A stretch of DNA of 6,140 nucleotides, taken from positions 1 through 6,140 of the forward strand of contig DUKW01000049.1 of assembly GCA_013329105.1 (NCBI GenBank), given 5' to 3'. The notes under the pieces are model-generated. The model did no database searches. It was not told the origin of the DNA and was given only the letters and a program-made list of their open reading frames with translations. Below, piece by piece: positions 1 to 5,047 of the stretch (position 1 is the first letter of the stretch; every line of letters starts with the position of its first letter). The position numbers and the translations under genes are program-made. Origin of the DNA: Candidatus Methanomethylophilaceae archaeon (GTDB taxonomy: Archaea; Thermoplasmatota; Thermoplasmata; Methanomassiliicoccales; Methanomethylophilaceae).

Positions 1-19
1 GGGCCAATAACCGCTCCAC

Positions 20-1189
20 ATGACAATCCGATTATACAAACGTGATCCATACCTTTTCGAATTCGAGGGGCTGGTCGAAGAGATAGACGGGGAATGGGTA
101 CGTTTGGATGGGACTGCTTTTTATCCAGGTGGAGGTGGACAGGCTTCCGATCACGGCAGTATCCAGGGGATCGAGGTCACTGCCTGCGAGGAAAGAGGTG
201 AGGAACTGTGGCATCTCGTACCAGGCCATAACCTCAAAGAAGGCGATATCGTATGGTGTAGCGTCGATTGGGAAAGGCGTTATGATCTGATGCGTGGCCA
301 TACTGCAGAACATATGCTTTTCGCTGCTCTCCAGCGTGTATGCCCTGAAATAAATCTAATCAAAATAGATATAGGAAAAGATAGAAAACGCCTGACGGTT
401 GATAGAAGGGTAGACTGGCATACCATCCTTACGGCTCAGACAGCAGTAAACCTGGCCATAGAAAAGAACCTTACTGTAAGCCGATACGAAATACCACGAC
501 AGGATGCTGAAGAAGAGGGAATCAGAGTCAAACTCGATCGTATAGATGATAACTATGTAGAGGTCGTGGAGATAGGAGATTTTGATCGCGCCGCCTGCTC
601 TGGCATTCATGTCATGGAGACCGGCGAACTCGAGGCTGTCTTCGTGGAGCGCATAAGCTCTGCTGGTGGTGGGGCATGGAATATCGACTTCAAAATTGGC
701 AGAGATGCTATATACTCTGCCCTAAGACTAGCCAATATGGCATTAGAGGCTGAGGATATCCTCAGTTGCCCGCAAGAGAACCTCATCAAAACCATAGAGA
801 ATCTAAAAAATACGATGGAAAAAATGAGGCGTGCTGTTTCTAGTCTTTCTCAAATTGCCCTCTCATCATTAAAACCACGTAACATAGGTGGCCTAGAGGT
901 ATATGCTGAAATATATTACAGCCTCCCCCGAAAAGAGATGCAGGAAGCCGCAGAGAAAATCCGCAACAAAGACGGCGTGGCCATTCTAATATCTGTGGAC
1001 GAACGTATTGATTTGGTATTGTCTTCAAGTGAGAGAAGTGAGGTCGATTGCCTAAAAATGATGGAAAAATGCGTCCGGCCCCTGGGCGGTTCCGGGGGCG
1101 GAAAAAGGAACTTTGCCCAGGGAAGTATACCAGACCCGTCCCTTGCTGATGATCTCTTGAATTGCCTACTGCGAGCGCTAGAGAGTTAG
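20..1189 (+). CDS. alaX: Alanyl-tRNA editing protein AlaX-L (trans-editing hydrolase with C-Ala/DHHA1 domain)
   Basis: Free-standing homologue of the editing half of alanyl-tRNA synthetase; the family hydrolyses Ser (or Gly) mischarged onto tRNA-Ala in the cytoplasm. At 389 residues it has the AlaX-L layout: an N-terminal beta-barrel with the glycine-rich FYPGGGGQASDHG motif (residues 34-46), the editing core, and a C-terminal DHHA1 domain. The zinc ligands are visible as HTAEH (His94, His98) and CSGIH (Cys193, His197). The C-terminal signature GGSGGGKRNFAQG (356-368) follows a helical stretch at about 250-285 that links the domains in this family. No aminoacylation domain is present, so it is not a truncated AlaRS. 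The ATG at 20 is the only possible start, because an in-frame TAA lies at 8-10; no Shine-Dalgarno sequence is visible in the 19 bases upstream. All key residues are intact. Ser versus Gly preference cannot be read from the sequence. Confidence 0.93.
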   Translation: MTIRLYKRDPYLFEFEGLVEEIDGEWVRLDGTAFYPGGGGQASDHGSIQGIEVTACEERGEELWHLVPGHNLKEGDIVWCSVDWERRYDLMRGHTAEHMLFAALQRVCPEINLIKIDIGKDRKRLTVDRRVDWHTILTAQTAVNLAIEKNLTVSRYEIPRQDAEEEGIRVKLDRIDDNYVEVVEIGDFDRAACSGIHVMETGELEAVFVERISSAGGGAWNIDFKIGRDAIYSALRLANMALEAEDILSCPQENLIKTIENLKNTMEKMRRAVSSLSQIALSSLKPRNIGGLEVYAEIYYSLPRKEMQEAAEKIRNKDGVAILISVDERIDLVLSSSERSEVDCLKMMEKCVRPLGGSGGGKRNFAQGSIPDPSLADDLLNCLLRALES

Positions 1190-1299
1190 AAATATCAACG
1201 GTTTCAGAGTATATCTTTATCCAAACATCTTAAAATGATACATGATCACATTCCACATTAGATAAACGTCTATTATTATGACACGCACTATACGTATGT

Positions 1300-1316
1300 A
1301 AAGGATAGAAACCTTT
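1300..1316 (+). repeat. Small inverted repeat upstream of glnA (AAAGG-N7-CCTTT), followed by a T-run
   Basis: AAAGG at 1300-1304 and CCTTT at 1312-1316 form a perfect 5-bp inverted repeat with a 7-nt spacer, and the T-run continues to 1320. It lies about 110 nt after the alaX stop and 30 nt before the glnA ATG. It could be a weak terminator for alaX or an operator over the glnA promoter. It does not match the GGTA/GGAA-N6-TACC/TTCC form I know for the archaeal nitrogen repressor NrpR. The remaining spacer (1190-1299) is AT-rich and holds an 8-bp palindrome, ATACGTAT, at 1290-1297, but nothing else that I can name. Confidence 0.3.
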
Positions 1317-1336
1317 TTTTAGTATTTTAATATATC
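1313..1336 (+). promoter_or_regulatory. Probable glnA promoter (archaeal TATA region)
   Basis: Two TATA-like elements compete. TTTTAATATAT at 1325-1335 is the better match to the archaeal box, but a start site about 27 nt later would fall near 1358, inside the open frame. The T-rich CTTTTTTTAG at 1313-1322 is centred 28 nt before the ATG at 1346 and would give a leaderless transcript. The choice decides whether the ATG at 1346 or the GTG at 1367 is the true glnA start. Confidence 0.5.
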
Positions 1337-1345
1337 AATGCCACA

Positions 1346-2695
1346 ATGAGCCCTACAAACGAGCTGGTGACAAAAGAGGAAATACTCCAAATCATCGAGC
1401 ACGAAAAAGTAAAATTCATCGAAATGCAGTTTTGCGACATACTTGGAGTCATAAAGACCGTTTCGATACCTGCTACGCTGGCGGAGAAGGCGATAAACGA
1501 TGGAGTTTACATCGATGGCTCATCCATTATGGGATATACTACCATCGATGAGTCGGATATGCGGACGGTCCCCATTCTAAATTCCTTTCAGATATATCCA
1601 TGGACATCCGATACCCCTTATAAGACAGCTAGGTTCATGTGCCAGATCTATGATCACCAGGGAGGCCGTTTCGCCGGTGACCCCCGCTATGTGCTGGAGA
1701 GGATGATCGATAAGGCATCAAGGATGGGGTACAGTTACAATGTTGGCCCTGAGTTCGAATTCTTCCTGTTCAAATTGGATGGCAATAATGGCCCTTTGTT
1801 GATGCCAAATGACCATTTTGGGTACTTTGATCTTATCCCTCAAGATGACGGAGATATCGTGCGTAAAGAGATCATGATGTACTTTGATGAGATGGGATAC
1901 AATGTCGAGGCGGCACATCACGAGGTGGCCGATGGGCAGCACGAAGTGGACATGCGCTATACCGATGCCTTAACCGTCGCAGATAGGATGCTTACACTAA
2001 AATATGGAATAAAAACCATAGCCAAACGACATGGATTACATGCCACCTTCATGGCAAAACCCCTTTACGGCCAGAATGGATCAGGAATGCATATACACCA
2101 ATCTCTTATAGATAAGGAAGGAAACAATGTCTTCTATGATCCAGATGGCAAATATCAGCTGAGTAAGGAGTGCTGTTACTATATAGGGGGCACTCTGAAA
2201 TATATCCGGGAGATGACAAGTGTTTTAAACCCTACTGTAAACTCATATAAGAGACTGGTGCCTGGTTATGAGGCACCGTGCTATGTAGCTTGGGCAAACC
2301 GGAACCGCTCTGCTCTCATCAGGGTCCCTGCCGCCAGGAAAATGGGCACCAGAATAGAATTACGTAATCCAGACCCTACAGGGAACCCATACCTTATGTT
2401 CGCAGTCATGCTAGCAGCTGGCCTAAAGGGTATTGAGGATAGAGAGGTCCCGCCCGCACCTATAGAAAAAAACATATTCACTATGAACGGGGAGCAGCGT
2501 TTATCAGAGGGTATCGAATCCCTGCCAGACAACCTTAGTTATGCTATATCCTTAACCGCAGAAAGTGAACTTATGAGGGATGTTCTCGGGGATCATATCT
2601 TTGAGAATTATATCCATATTAAAAATGAAGAGTGGGACCAGTATAGGACGTTCATAACCGACTGGGAGATCAGACGTTATATGCATATCTACTGA
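1346..2695 (+). CDS. glnA: Glutamine synthetase, type I (GSI-alpha-like)
   Basis: Makes glutamine from glutamate, ammonia and ATP in the cytoplasm; the family forms dodecamers. The 449-residue length is normal. Visible signatures are DGSS (57-60), GPEFEFF with metal-binding Glu136 and Glu138 (134-140), HHEVADGQHEVD with Glu193 and Glu200 (191-202), GSGMHIHQS with His249 (245-253), the NPTVNSYKRLVPGYEAP flap with Arg303 and Glu309 (295-311), NRSALIRVP (320-328), and RIELRNPDPTGNPYL with Glu338 and Arg340 (336-350). The Tyr adenylylation motif NLYDLPP of the beta type is absent (the region reads NIFTMNGEQR), which places it with the alpha type. At the position of Bacillus subtilis Arg62 (GFVRIEESDM), used for glutamine feedback inhibition, this enzyme has Thr66 (GYTTIDESDM). 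The ATG at 1346 is taken as start; GTG at 1367 is the alternative, 7 residues shorter. It appears to be monocistronic, with its own promoter and terminator. Confidence 0.97.
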   Translation: MSPTNELVTKEEILQIIEHEKVKFIEMQFCDILGVIKTVSIPATLAEKAINDGVYIDGSSIMGYTTIDESDMRTVPILNSFQIYPWTSDTPYKTARFMCQIYDHQGGRFAGDPRYVLERMIDKASRMGYSYNVGPEFEFFLFKLDGNNGPLLMPNDHFGYFDLIPQDDGDIVRKEIMMYFDEMGYNVEAAHHEVADGQHEVDMRYTDALTVADRMLTLKYGIKTIAKRHGLHATFMAKPLYGQNGSGMHIHQSLIDKEGNNVFYDPDGKYQLSKECCYYIGGTLKYIREMTSVLNPTVNSYKRLVPGYEAPCYVAWANRNRSALIRVPAARKMGTRIELRNPDPTGNPYLMFAVMLAAGLKGIEDREVPPAPIEKNIFTMNGEQRLSEGIESLPDNLSYAISLTAESELMRDVLGDHIFENYIHIKNEEWDQYRTFITDWEIRRYMHIY

Positions 2696-2706
2696 GCGTG
2701 TCCCCG

Positions 2707-2732
2707 TTTTACAACCCTTTTTCTTCTTTTTT
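2707..2732 (+). terminator. Pyrimidine-rich terminator after glnA
   Basis: Starting 11 nt after the glnA stop there are repeated T-runs (T4 at 2707-2710, T5 at 2718-2722, T6 at 2727-2732) in an otherwise pyrimidine-only tract, with no stem-loop. Archaeal RNA polymerase commonly terminates at such T-runs. The tract lies directly before the NAC promoter, as expected at a unit boundary. Confidence 0.65.
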
Positions 2733-2734
2733 AC

Positions 2735-2752
2735 CTTAAAAACTTTAATTAA
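2735..2752 (+). promoter_or_regulatory. TATA-box promoter of the NAC-hypC unit
   Basis: The AT-rich stretch holds TTAAAAAC (2736-2743) and TTTAATTAA (2744-2752). The second is centred 28 nt before the ATG at 2776, the normal archaeal TATA-to-start distance for a leaderless transcript; the first would give a leader of about 10 nt. The ATG at 2752 overlaps this box and so cannot be the start of a transcript made from it. Confidence 0.65.
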
Positions 2753-2775
2753 TGTTTTCGTTATCACAAAACATT

Positions 2776-3132
2776 ATGATGCCGGGCATGGGAAAGATGA
2801 ACCCTCGCCAAGTAAAGCAGGCGATGCGAAAAATGGGTATCAGGACTGAGGAGATTCCTGATGTAGAAGAGGTTATAATCCGTAAATCCGATAAAGAGAT
2901 CGTCATTGAGAAGCCAGCCGTTAACGTTATGGAAATGCAGGGACAGAAAACATTCCAAATCACAGGAGAATCCTATGAAATAGCGAGAAGCAATAAGGAG
3001 ATGGCCGTTGATGAGGAAGACATAGAACTGGTGATATCTCAAACGGGCTGCAGCCGAGAGGAGGCAATAAAGGCTCTAGAGAAGTGCGACGGCCAACCTG
3101 CAGAAGCCATAATAGATATCATGTCTAGGTGA
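2776..3132 (+). CDS. nac: Archaeal nascent polypeptide-associated complex protein (alpha-NAC type)
   Basis: Homologue of the alpha subunit of NAC, a ribosome-associated chaperone that contacts nascent chains at the exit tunnel; archaea have only this type, acting as a homodimer. From the chosen start the protein is 118 residues. MMPGMGKMNPRQVKQAMRKM at the N-terminus matches archaeal NAC beginnings, a NAC beta-barrel domain covers about 9-65 (IEKPAVNVMEMQGQKTFQITG), an acidic linker follows, and a UBA-like domain covers about 81-118 (DIELVISQTGCSREEAIKAL onward). The frame is open from an ATG at 2752, which would add eight residues (MFSLSQNI), but that ATG lies inside the TATA box while 2776 sits 28 nt after the box centre. 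ATG 2779 is a third option. The stop codon TGA (3130-3132) is part of the hypC Shine-Dalgarno sequence, so the two genes are co-transcribed and probably translationally coupled. Confidence 0.93.
   Translation: MMPGMGKMNPRQVKQAMRKMGIRTEEIPDVEEVIIRKSDKEIVIEKPAVNVMEMQGQKTFQITGESYEIARSNKEMAVDEEDIELVISQTGCSREEAIKALEKCDGQPAEAIIDIMSR
3127..3132 (+). promoter_or_regulatory. Shine-Dalgarno sequence of hypC, overlapping the NAC stop
   Basis: AGGTGA is a six-base match to the anti-Shine-Dalgarno sequence at the 3' end of archaeal 16S rRNA. It ends 5 nt before ATG 3138 and contains the TGA stop of the NAC gene. It decides the hypC start: the in-frame GTG at 3129 lies inside this site and cannot use it. 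Confidence 0.75.
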
Positions 3133-3137
3133 ATACT

Positions 3138-3362
3138 ATGTGTCTTGCCATTCCGGGAAAGGTTGTCTCAATTGTTGGCGATCAGGCTGATATCGACTTT
3201 GGCGGTGTTATACGCAATGCGAACATAGCTATGGTAGAGGCCGATGTGGGGGACTGGGTAATAATTCATGCGGGGTTTGCAATCGAAAAACTTGACGAGG
3301 ATGAGGCGCAGAAAACCCTGGAGCTTTGGAGAGAGGTTCTCGCTCAAGAAGAGAACCTATGA
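3138..3362 (+). CDS. hypC: Hydrogenase maturation chaperone HypC/HupF
   Basis: Small cytoplasmic chaperone that, with HypD, carries the Fe(CN)2CO precursor and delivers it to the large subunit of [NiFe] hydrogenase. The 74-residue protein starts MCLAIPGKV, with the essential Cys2, and carries the conserved core VIIHAGFAIEKLDEDEA (41-57). A longer reading from GTG 3129 would place three residues before Met-Cys and destroy the N-terminal Cys, so ATG 3138, served by the AGGTGA site 5 nt upstream, is the right start. No other hyp gene lies in the window; the only partner is the upstream NAC gene. Its presence implies that the organism makes at least one [NiFe] hydrogenase, which agrees with but does not prove a methanogen. 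Recognition of the family is secure from the N-terminus and length. Confidence 0.95.
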   Translation: MCLAIPGKVVSIVGDQADIDFGGVIRNANIAMVEADVGDWVIIHAGFAIEKLDEDEAQKTLELWREVLAQEENL

Positions 3363-3391
3363 AACCCCATTACATTTAGAGCGAAGGGGTT
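3363..3391 (+). repeat. Inverted repeat between hypC and the 5S promoter (AACCCC ... GGGGTT)
   Basis: AACCCC (3363-3368), immediately after the hypC stop, is the perfect complement of GGGGTT (3386-3391), with 17 nt between. The right arm runs into the TATA box of the 5S gene. In RNA it could end the hypC transcript in a hairpin; no T-run follows. A chance occurrence is possible with six base pairs. Confidence 0.35.
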
Positions 3392-3397
3392 AAATAC
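3384..3397 (+). promoter_or_regulatory. Promoter of the 5S rRNA gene (BRE and TATA box)
   Basis: TTAAATAC (3390-3397) is a good archaeal TATA box, preceded by the purine-rich AAGGGG (3384-3389) where the TFB recognition element belongs. The box centre is about 27-28 nt before 3421, the deduced 5' end of the 5S RNA, so the gene has its own promoter. Confidence 0.75.
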
Positions 3398-3420
3398 AGC
3401 CTTTTGTTAACCTGTACTGG

Positions 3421-3541
3421 TATGACGGCCATAGCGGCGGGGTCACACCCGGTCCCATCCCGAACCCGGAAGTTAAGCCCGCCCGCGTTCCTGGCTGTAC
3501 TGTGTTGCGCAAGCGCATGGGAACCCAGGGACGCCGTCAGC
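3421..3541 (+). rRNA. rrf: 5S ribosomal RNA, free-standing gene
   Basis: The RNA of the 5S particle in the large ribosomal subunit. Helix I is closed by TGACGGC (3423-3429) with GCCGTCA (3533-3539). Helix II pairs GCGGCGGG (3434-3441) with CCCGCCCGC (3478-3486), with one bulged C. The 3' arm pairs CCTGG (3490-3494) with CCAGG (3525-3529) and ends in a TGCG-CAAG-CGCA hairpin (3506-3517). The strongly conserved 5S segments TCCCATCCCGAAC and GAAGTTAAGCCC are present. About 121 nt is the normal size; ends are accurate to a few bases. No 16S, 23S or tRNA gene is adjacent: it lies between hypC and a membrane protein gene, with its own promoter and terminator. Unlinked rRNA genes are known from Thermoplasma, which fits a Thermoplasmata origin. 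Confidence 0.96.
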
Positions 3542-3547
3542 CAATTA

Positions 3548-3554
3548 CCCTTTT
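3548..3554 (+). terminator. T-run terminator after 5S rRNA
   Basis: CCCTTTT follows the end of helix I by about 10 nt. A short T-run is enough for archaeal RNA polymerase and is usual after archaeal stable RNA genes. Confidence 0.5.
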
Positions 3555-3576
3555 ATCGTTGCAAATAATCGATAGC

Positions 3577-3608
3577 GATAAGTACCCGACCCTGATTTTA
3601 TTAAATAG
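3577..3608 (+). promoter_or_regulatory. Possible promoter of the 193-residue membrane protein gene
   Basis: A weak TATA-like GATAAGTA (3577-3584) is centred 28 nt before ATG 3609, the same spacing as at NAC and ipk. The more AT-rich TTTATTAAATA (3597-3607) abuts the ATG; transcription from it would begin near 3630, within the gene, and the next in-frame start (GTG 3663) would remove half of the membrane helix. The upstream element is therefore preferred. Confidence 0.4.
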
Positions 3609-4190
3609 ATGTATTTATCTCTTGAGACCAGAGCAGCTCTCTTCATTGTATTCGCAACTTCGGTGGTCCTTATCCTTTACCTTCAGTTGAAATATTTCAG
3701 AAACTGGGGGTCCAAACGTATTGATGCAAAATTGGAAAGGGACGATCTTTACAATTCTATTGTCACTATAAAGGCTGTCACCCAGTCACTATTATCTAGA
3801 GGGTGTGACATTGGTAAAGCCGAAGAATTGGCCGACATGGCGGTGATCGCGTTTGATAGGCGGGATAACATTTTGGCTAGAGAGCTTTTAGATAGAGCCA
3901 AAAATGAGATAAACAACTCTAGCAAAGATATGGAGGAAAATCCATTCAGAGTCGGGAAAGTGGCGTCCGATCCTGGCCTCCCCCGACCGAACGAATCAGA
4001 GATATCGATCCAGACCCGGTTTCTGATATCCCGAGCGCTATCCATCTCTGATGATGAAAACATACTCTCTATGTCTAAGCAGGCCCAAACTGCCCTGGCA
4101 AACGGAGAGGAGGAAATGGCCCTTAGCCTGGCTTATCGCTGCAACAAATCGGCTGAAATACTGGCCTCTAATCAGGACGAACTCCGTTAA
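3609..4190 (+). CDS. Unrecognised membrane-anchored protein, one N-terminal helix plus helical hairpins
   Basis: I do not recognise this 193-residue protein. Residues 9-27 form one hydrophobic helix, followed by a basic stretch (Lys28, Arg31, Lys36, Arg37), which by the positive-inside rule puts the rest in the cytoplasm. The soluble part seems almost wholly helical: an Ala/Leu-rich block at about 43-103, a loop with several Pro and Gly residues at 111-128, and a second helical block at 132-188. The two blocks resemble each other: AEELADMAVIAFDRRDNILA (71-90) and a stretch near 153-180 share the pattern of Ala pairs, a turn rich in charged residues, then an Ala-Leu helix, as in TPR-like hairpins. 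There is no enzyme motif and no cleavable signal. It stands alone between 5S rRNA and ipk. The start at 3609 keeps the membrane helix whole. A scaffold or adaptor at the membrane is only a guess. Confidence 0.8.
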   Translation: MYLSLETRAALFIVFATSVVLILYLQLKYFRNWGSKRIDAKLERDDLYNSIVTIKAVTQSLLSRGCDIGKAEELADMAVIAFDRRDNILARELLDRAKNEINNSSKDMEENPFRVGKVASDPGLPRPNESEISIQTRFLISRALSISDDENILSMSKQAQTALANGEEEMALSLAYRCNKSAEILASNQDELR

Positions 4191-4208
4191 CGCGGCCTGA
4201 TACGTTCC

Positions 4209-4224
4209 AGCTTCAGTCGAAGCT
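4209..4224 (+). repeat. Perfect 6-bp inverted repeat (AGCTTC-AGTC-GAAGCT)
   Basis: A perfect stem of six pairs with a four-base loop lies 18 nt after the stop of the membrane protein gene and 20 nt before the ipk TATA box. No T-run follows on the + strand. It may end the upstream transcript or be an operator for the isoprenoid genes; neither can be decided here. Confidence 0.4.
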
Positions 4225-4243
4225 ATCCAAAAATTGCGATAAT

Positions 4244-4252
4244 GATATATAG
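4244..4252 (+). promoter_or_regulatory. TATA-box promoter of the ipk-fni operon
   Basis: GATATATAG contains a perfect alternating TA core (4245-4251) centred 28 nt before ATG 4276. No Shine-Dalgarno sequence lies before that ATG, so the transcript is probably leaderless or nearly so. Confidence 0.75.
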
Positions 4253-4275
4253 GCCCCTCATAATCGTAGAGATTG

Positions 4276-5046
4276 ATGATTCTCATCAAGCTGGGCGGCA
4301 GTGTTATCACTGATAAGACCCGGTACCATACAGTACGTATGGATGTTCTCGAGAGGTTATGCGGTGAGATCGCAGCATCGGGAAAAAAGGTGGCGATCGT
4401 TCATGGTGCCGGTTCATTTGGACATATAATCGCTCATAAATATGATCTGGTCAACGGTTTAAAAAACGACGCCCAGATAACAGCAGTTGCTGCTGTCTCC
4501 AGAGATATGCGCGAGCTCAATCTTATGGTGCTGAACTCGCTGATCGACGCAGGTATTGCACCTATATCCATACCACCAAGCGCCTGCTTCAGGTTAAAAG
4601 GAGGGCGACTAGATATTAGCGATGTGGAGATAGTCCGCCGATATCTCGACATCGGCATATCACCAGTTCTCTTTGGAGACGTGCTTCTGGACGATGAGCT
4701 GGGTTTTTCCATATGTTCTGGAGATCAGCTAATAGCGGTTATGGCCAAGAAACTGTTCCCGGAAAAAGTTATCTTTGTCTCCGACATCGACGGTATAATG
4801 GATCGCGATCCGGCCGACCCCGCGGCCATGCTCATAAAAGAGTTGCGCCAGGATGAAATAAAGCAAAGAACATTTACATCCAAAGTAAAAGATGTCACTG
4901 GTGGAATCTGGGGAAAAATGGAGACCATGTTTGATTTATCCGCTCACGGATTAGAATGCATCTTGATAAACGGCATGGTTCCAGGAAGGTTGCAGTCCGC
5001 TTTAGAGGGTAAAGAGGTTGTCGGTACAAGGATCAGGAAAGGATAA
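4276..5046 (+). CDS. ipk: Isopentenyl phosphate kinase
   Basis: Phosphorylates isopentenyl phosphate to isopentenyl diphosphate with ATP, the last kinase step of the archaeal mevalonate pathways; a cytoplasmic enzyme of the amino acid kinase fold. The 256 residues carry KLGGS with Lys5 (5-9), Lys14, GAGSFGH with the catalytic His50 (44-50; the equivalent His is known from archaeal IPK structures), GDV (134-136), SGDQL (148-152), SDIDGIM (169-175) and DVTGGIWGKM with Lys214 (206-215). The His in GAGSFGH separates IPK from acetylglutamate and uridylate kinases. The frame also opens one codon earlier at TTG 4273, but ATG 4276 gives MILIKLGGS, which fits the family, and lies 28 nt after the TATA centre. 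The stop is one base before the fni ATG, so the two are surely co-transcribed. No mevalonate kinase gene lies upstream in the window. Confidence 0.96.
   Translation: MILIKLGGSVITDKTRYHTVRMDVLERLCGEIAASGKKVAIVHGAGSFGHIIAHKYDLVNGLKNDAQITAVAAVSRDMRELNLMVLNSLIDAGIAPISIPPSACFRLKGGRLDISDVEIVRRYLDIGISPVLFGDVLLDDELGFSICSGDQLIAVMAKKLFPEKVIFVSDIDGIMDRDPADPAAMLIKELRQDEIKQRTFTSKVKDVTGGIWGKMETMFDLSAHGLECILINGMVPGRLQSALEGKEVVGTRIRKG
5035..5044 (+). promoter_or_regulatory. Shine-Dalgarno sequence of fni, inside the end of ipk
   Basis: AGGAAAGGAT offers two purine-rich matches. Its downstream AGGAT (5040-5044) ends 3 nt before ATG 5048 and 6 nt before ATG 5051; the upstream AGGA (5035-5038) ends 9 and 12 nt before them. 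It supports one of these adjacent ATGs over the in-frame TTG at 5018, which lies upstream of it. Confidence 0.6.
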
Positions 5047-5047
5047 T

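Noticed and set aside
1..23. Possible end of an upstream gene, with TGA (21-23) overlapping the alaX ATG as ATGA
   Set aside because: Only six codons of open frame are visible, too few to tell a coding end from chance.
1190..1345. A small RNA or tRNA in the alaX-glnA spacer
   Set aside because: No tRNA arms, K-turn or C/D box pattern is visible; it is AT-rich with only short repeats.
2764..3042. 92-residue minus-strand frame opposite NAC
   Set aside because: It is antisense to a well-recognised domain; its His/Leu/Phe-rich sequence is typical of a shadow frame.
3129..3137. GTG 3129 as the hypC start
   Set aside because: It would place three residues before Met-Cys, whereas HypC function needs Cys as residue 2, and it lies inside the ribosome binding site.
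3502..3690. 62-residue + strand frame starting inside the 5S rRNA gene
   Set aside because: It lies over the 5S 3' arm and the next promoter, overlaps the membrane protein gene in another frame, and has no ribosome binding site or family likeness.
3749..4063. 104-residue minus-strand frame opposite the membrane protein gene
   Set aside because: Ser-rich composition and lack of any motif or start signal mark it as a shadow of the + strand gene.
5018..5047. TTG 5018 as an extended fni start overlapping ipk
   Set aside because: The added ten residues have no family counterpart, and the Shine-Dalgarno sequence lies downstream of it, before ATG 5048/5051.
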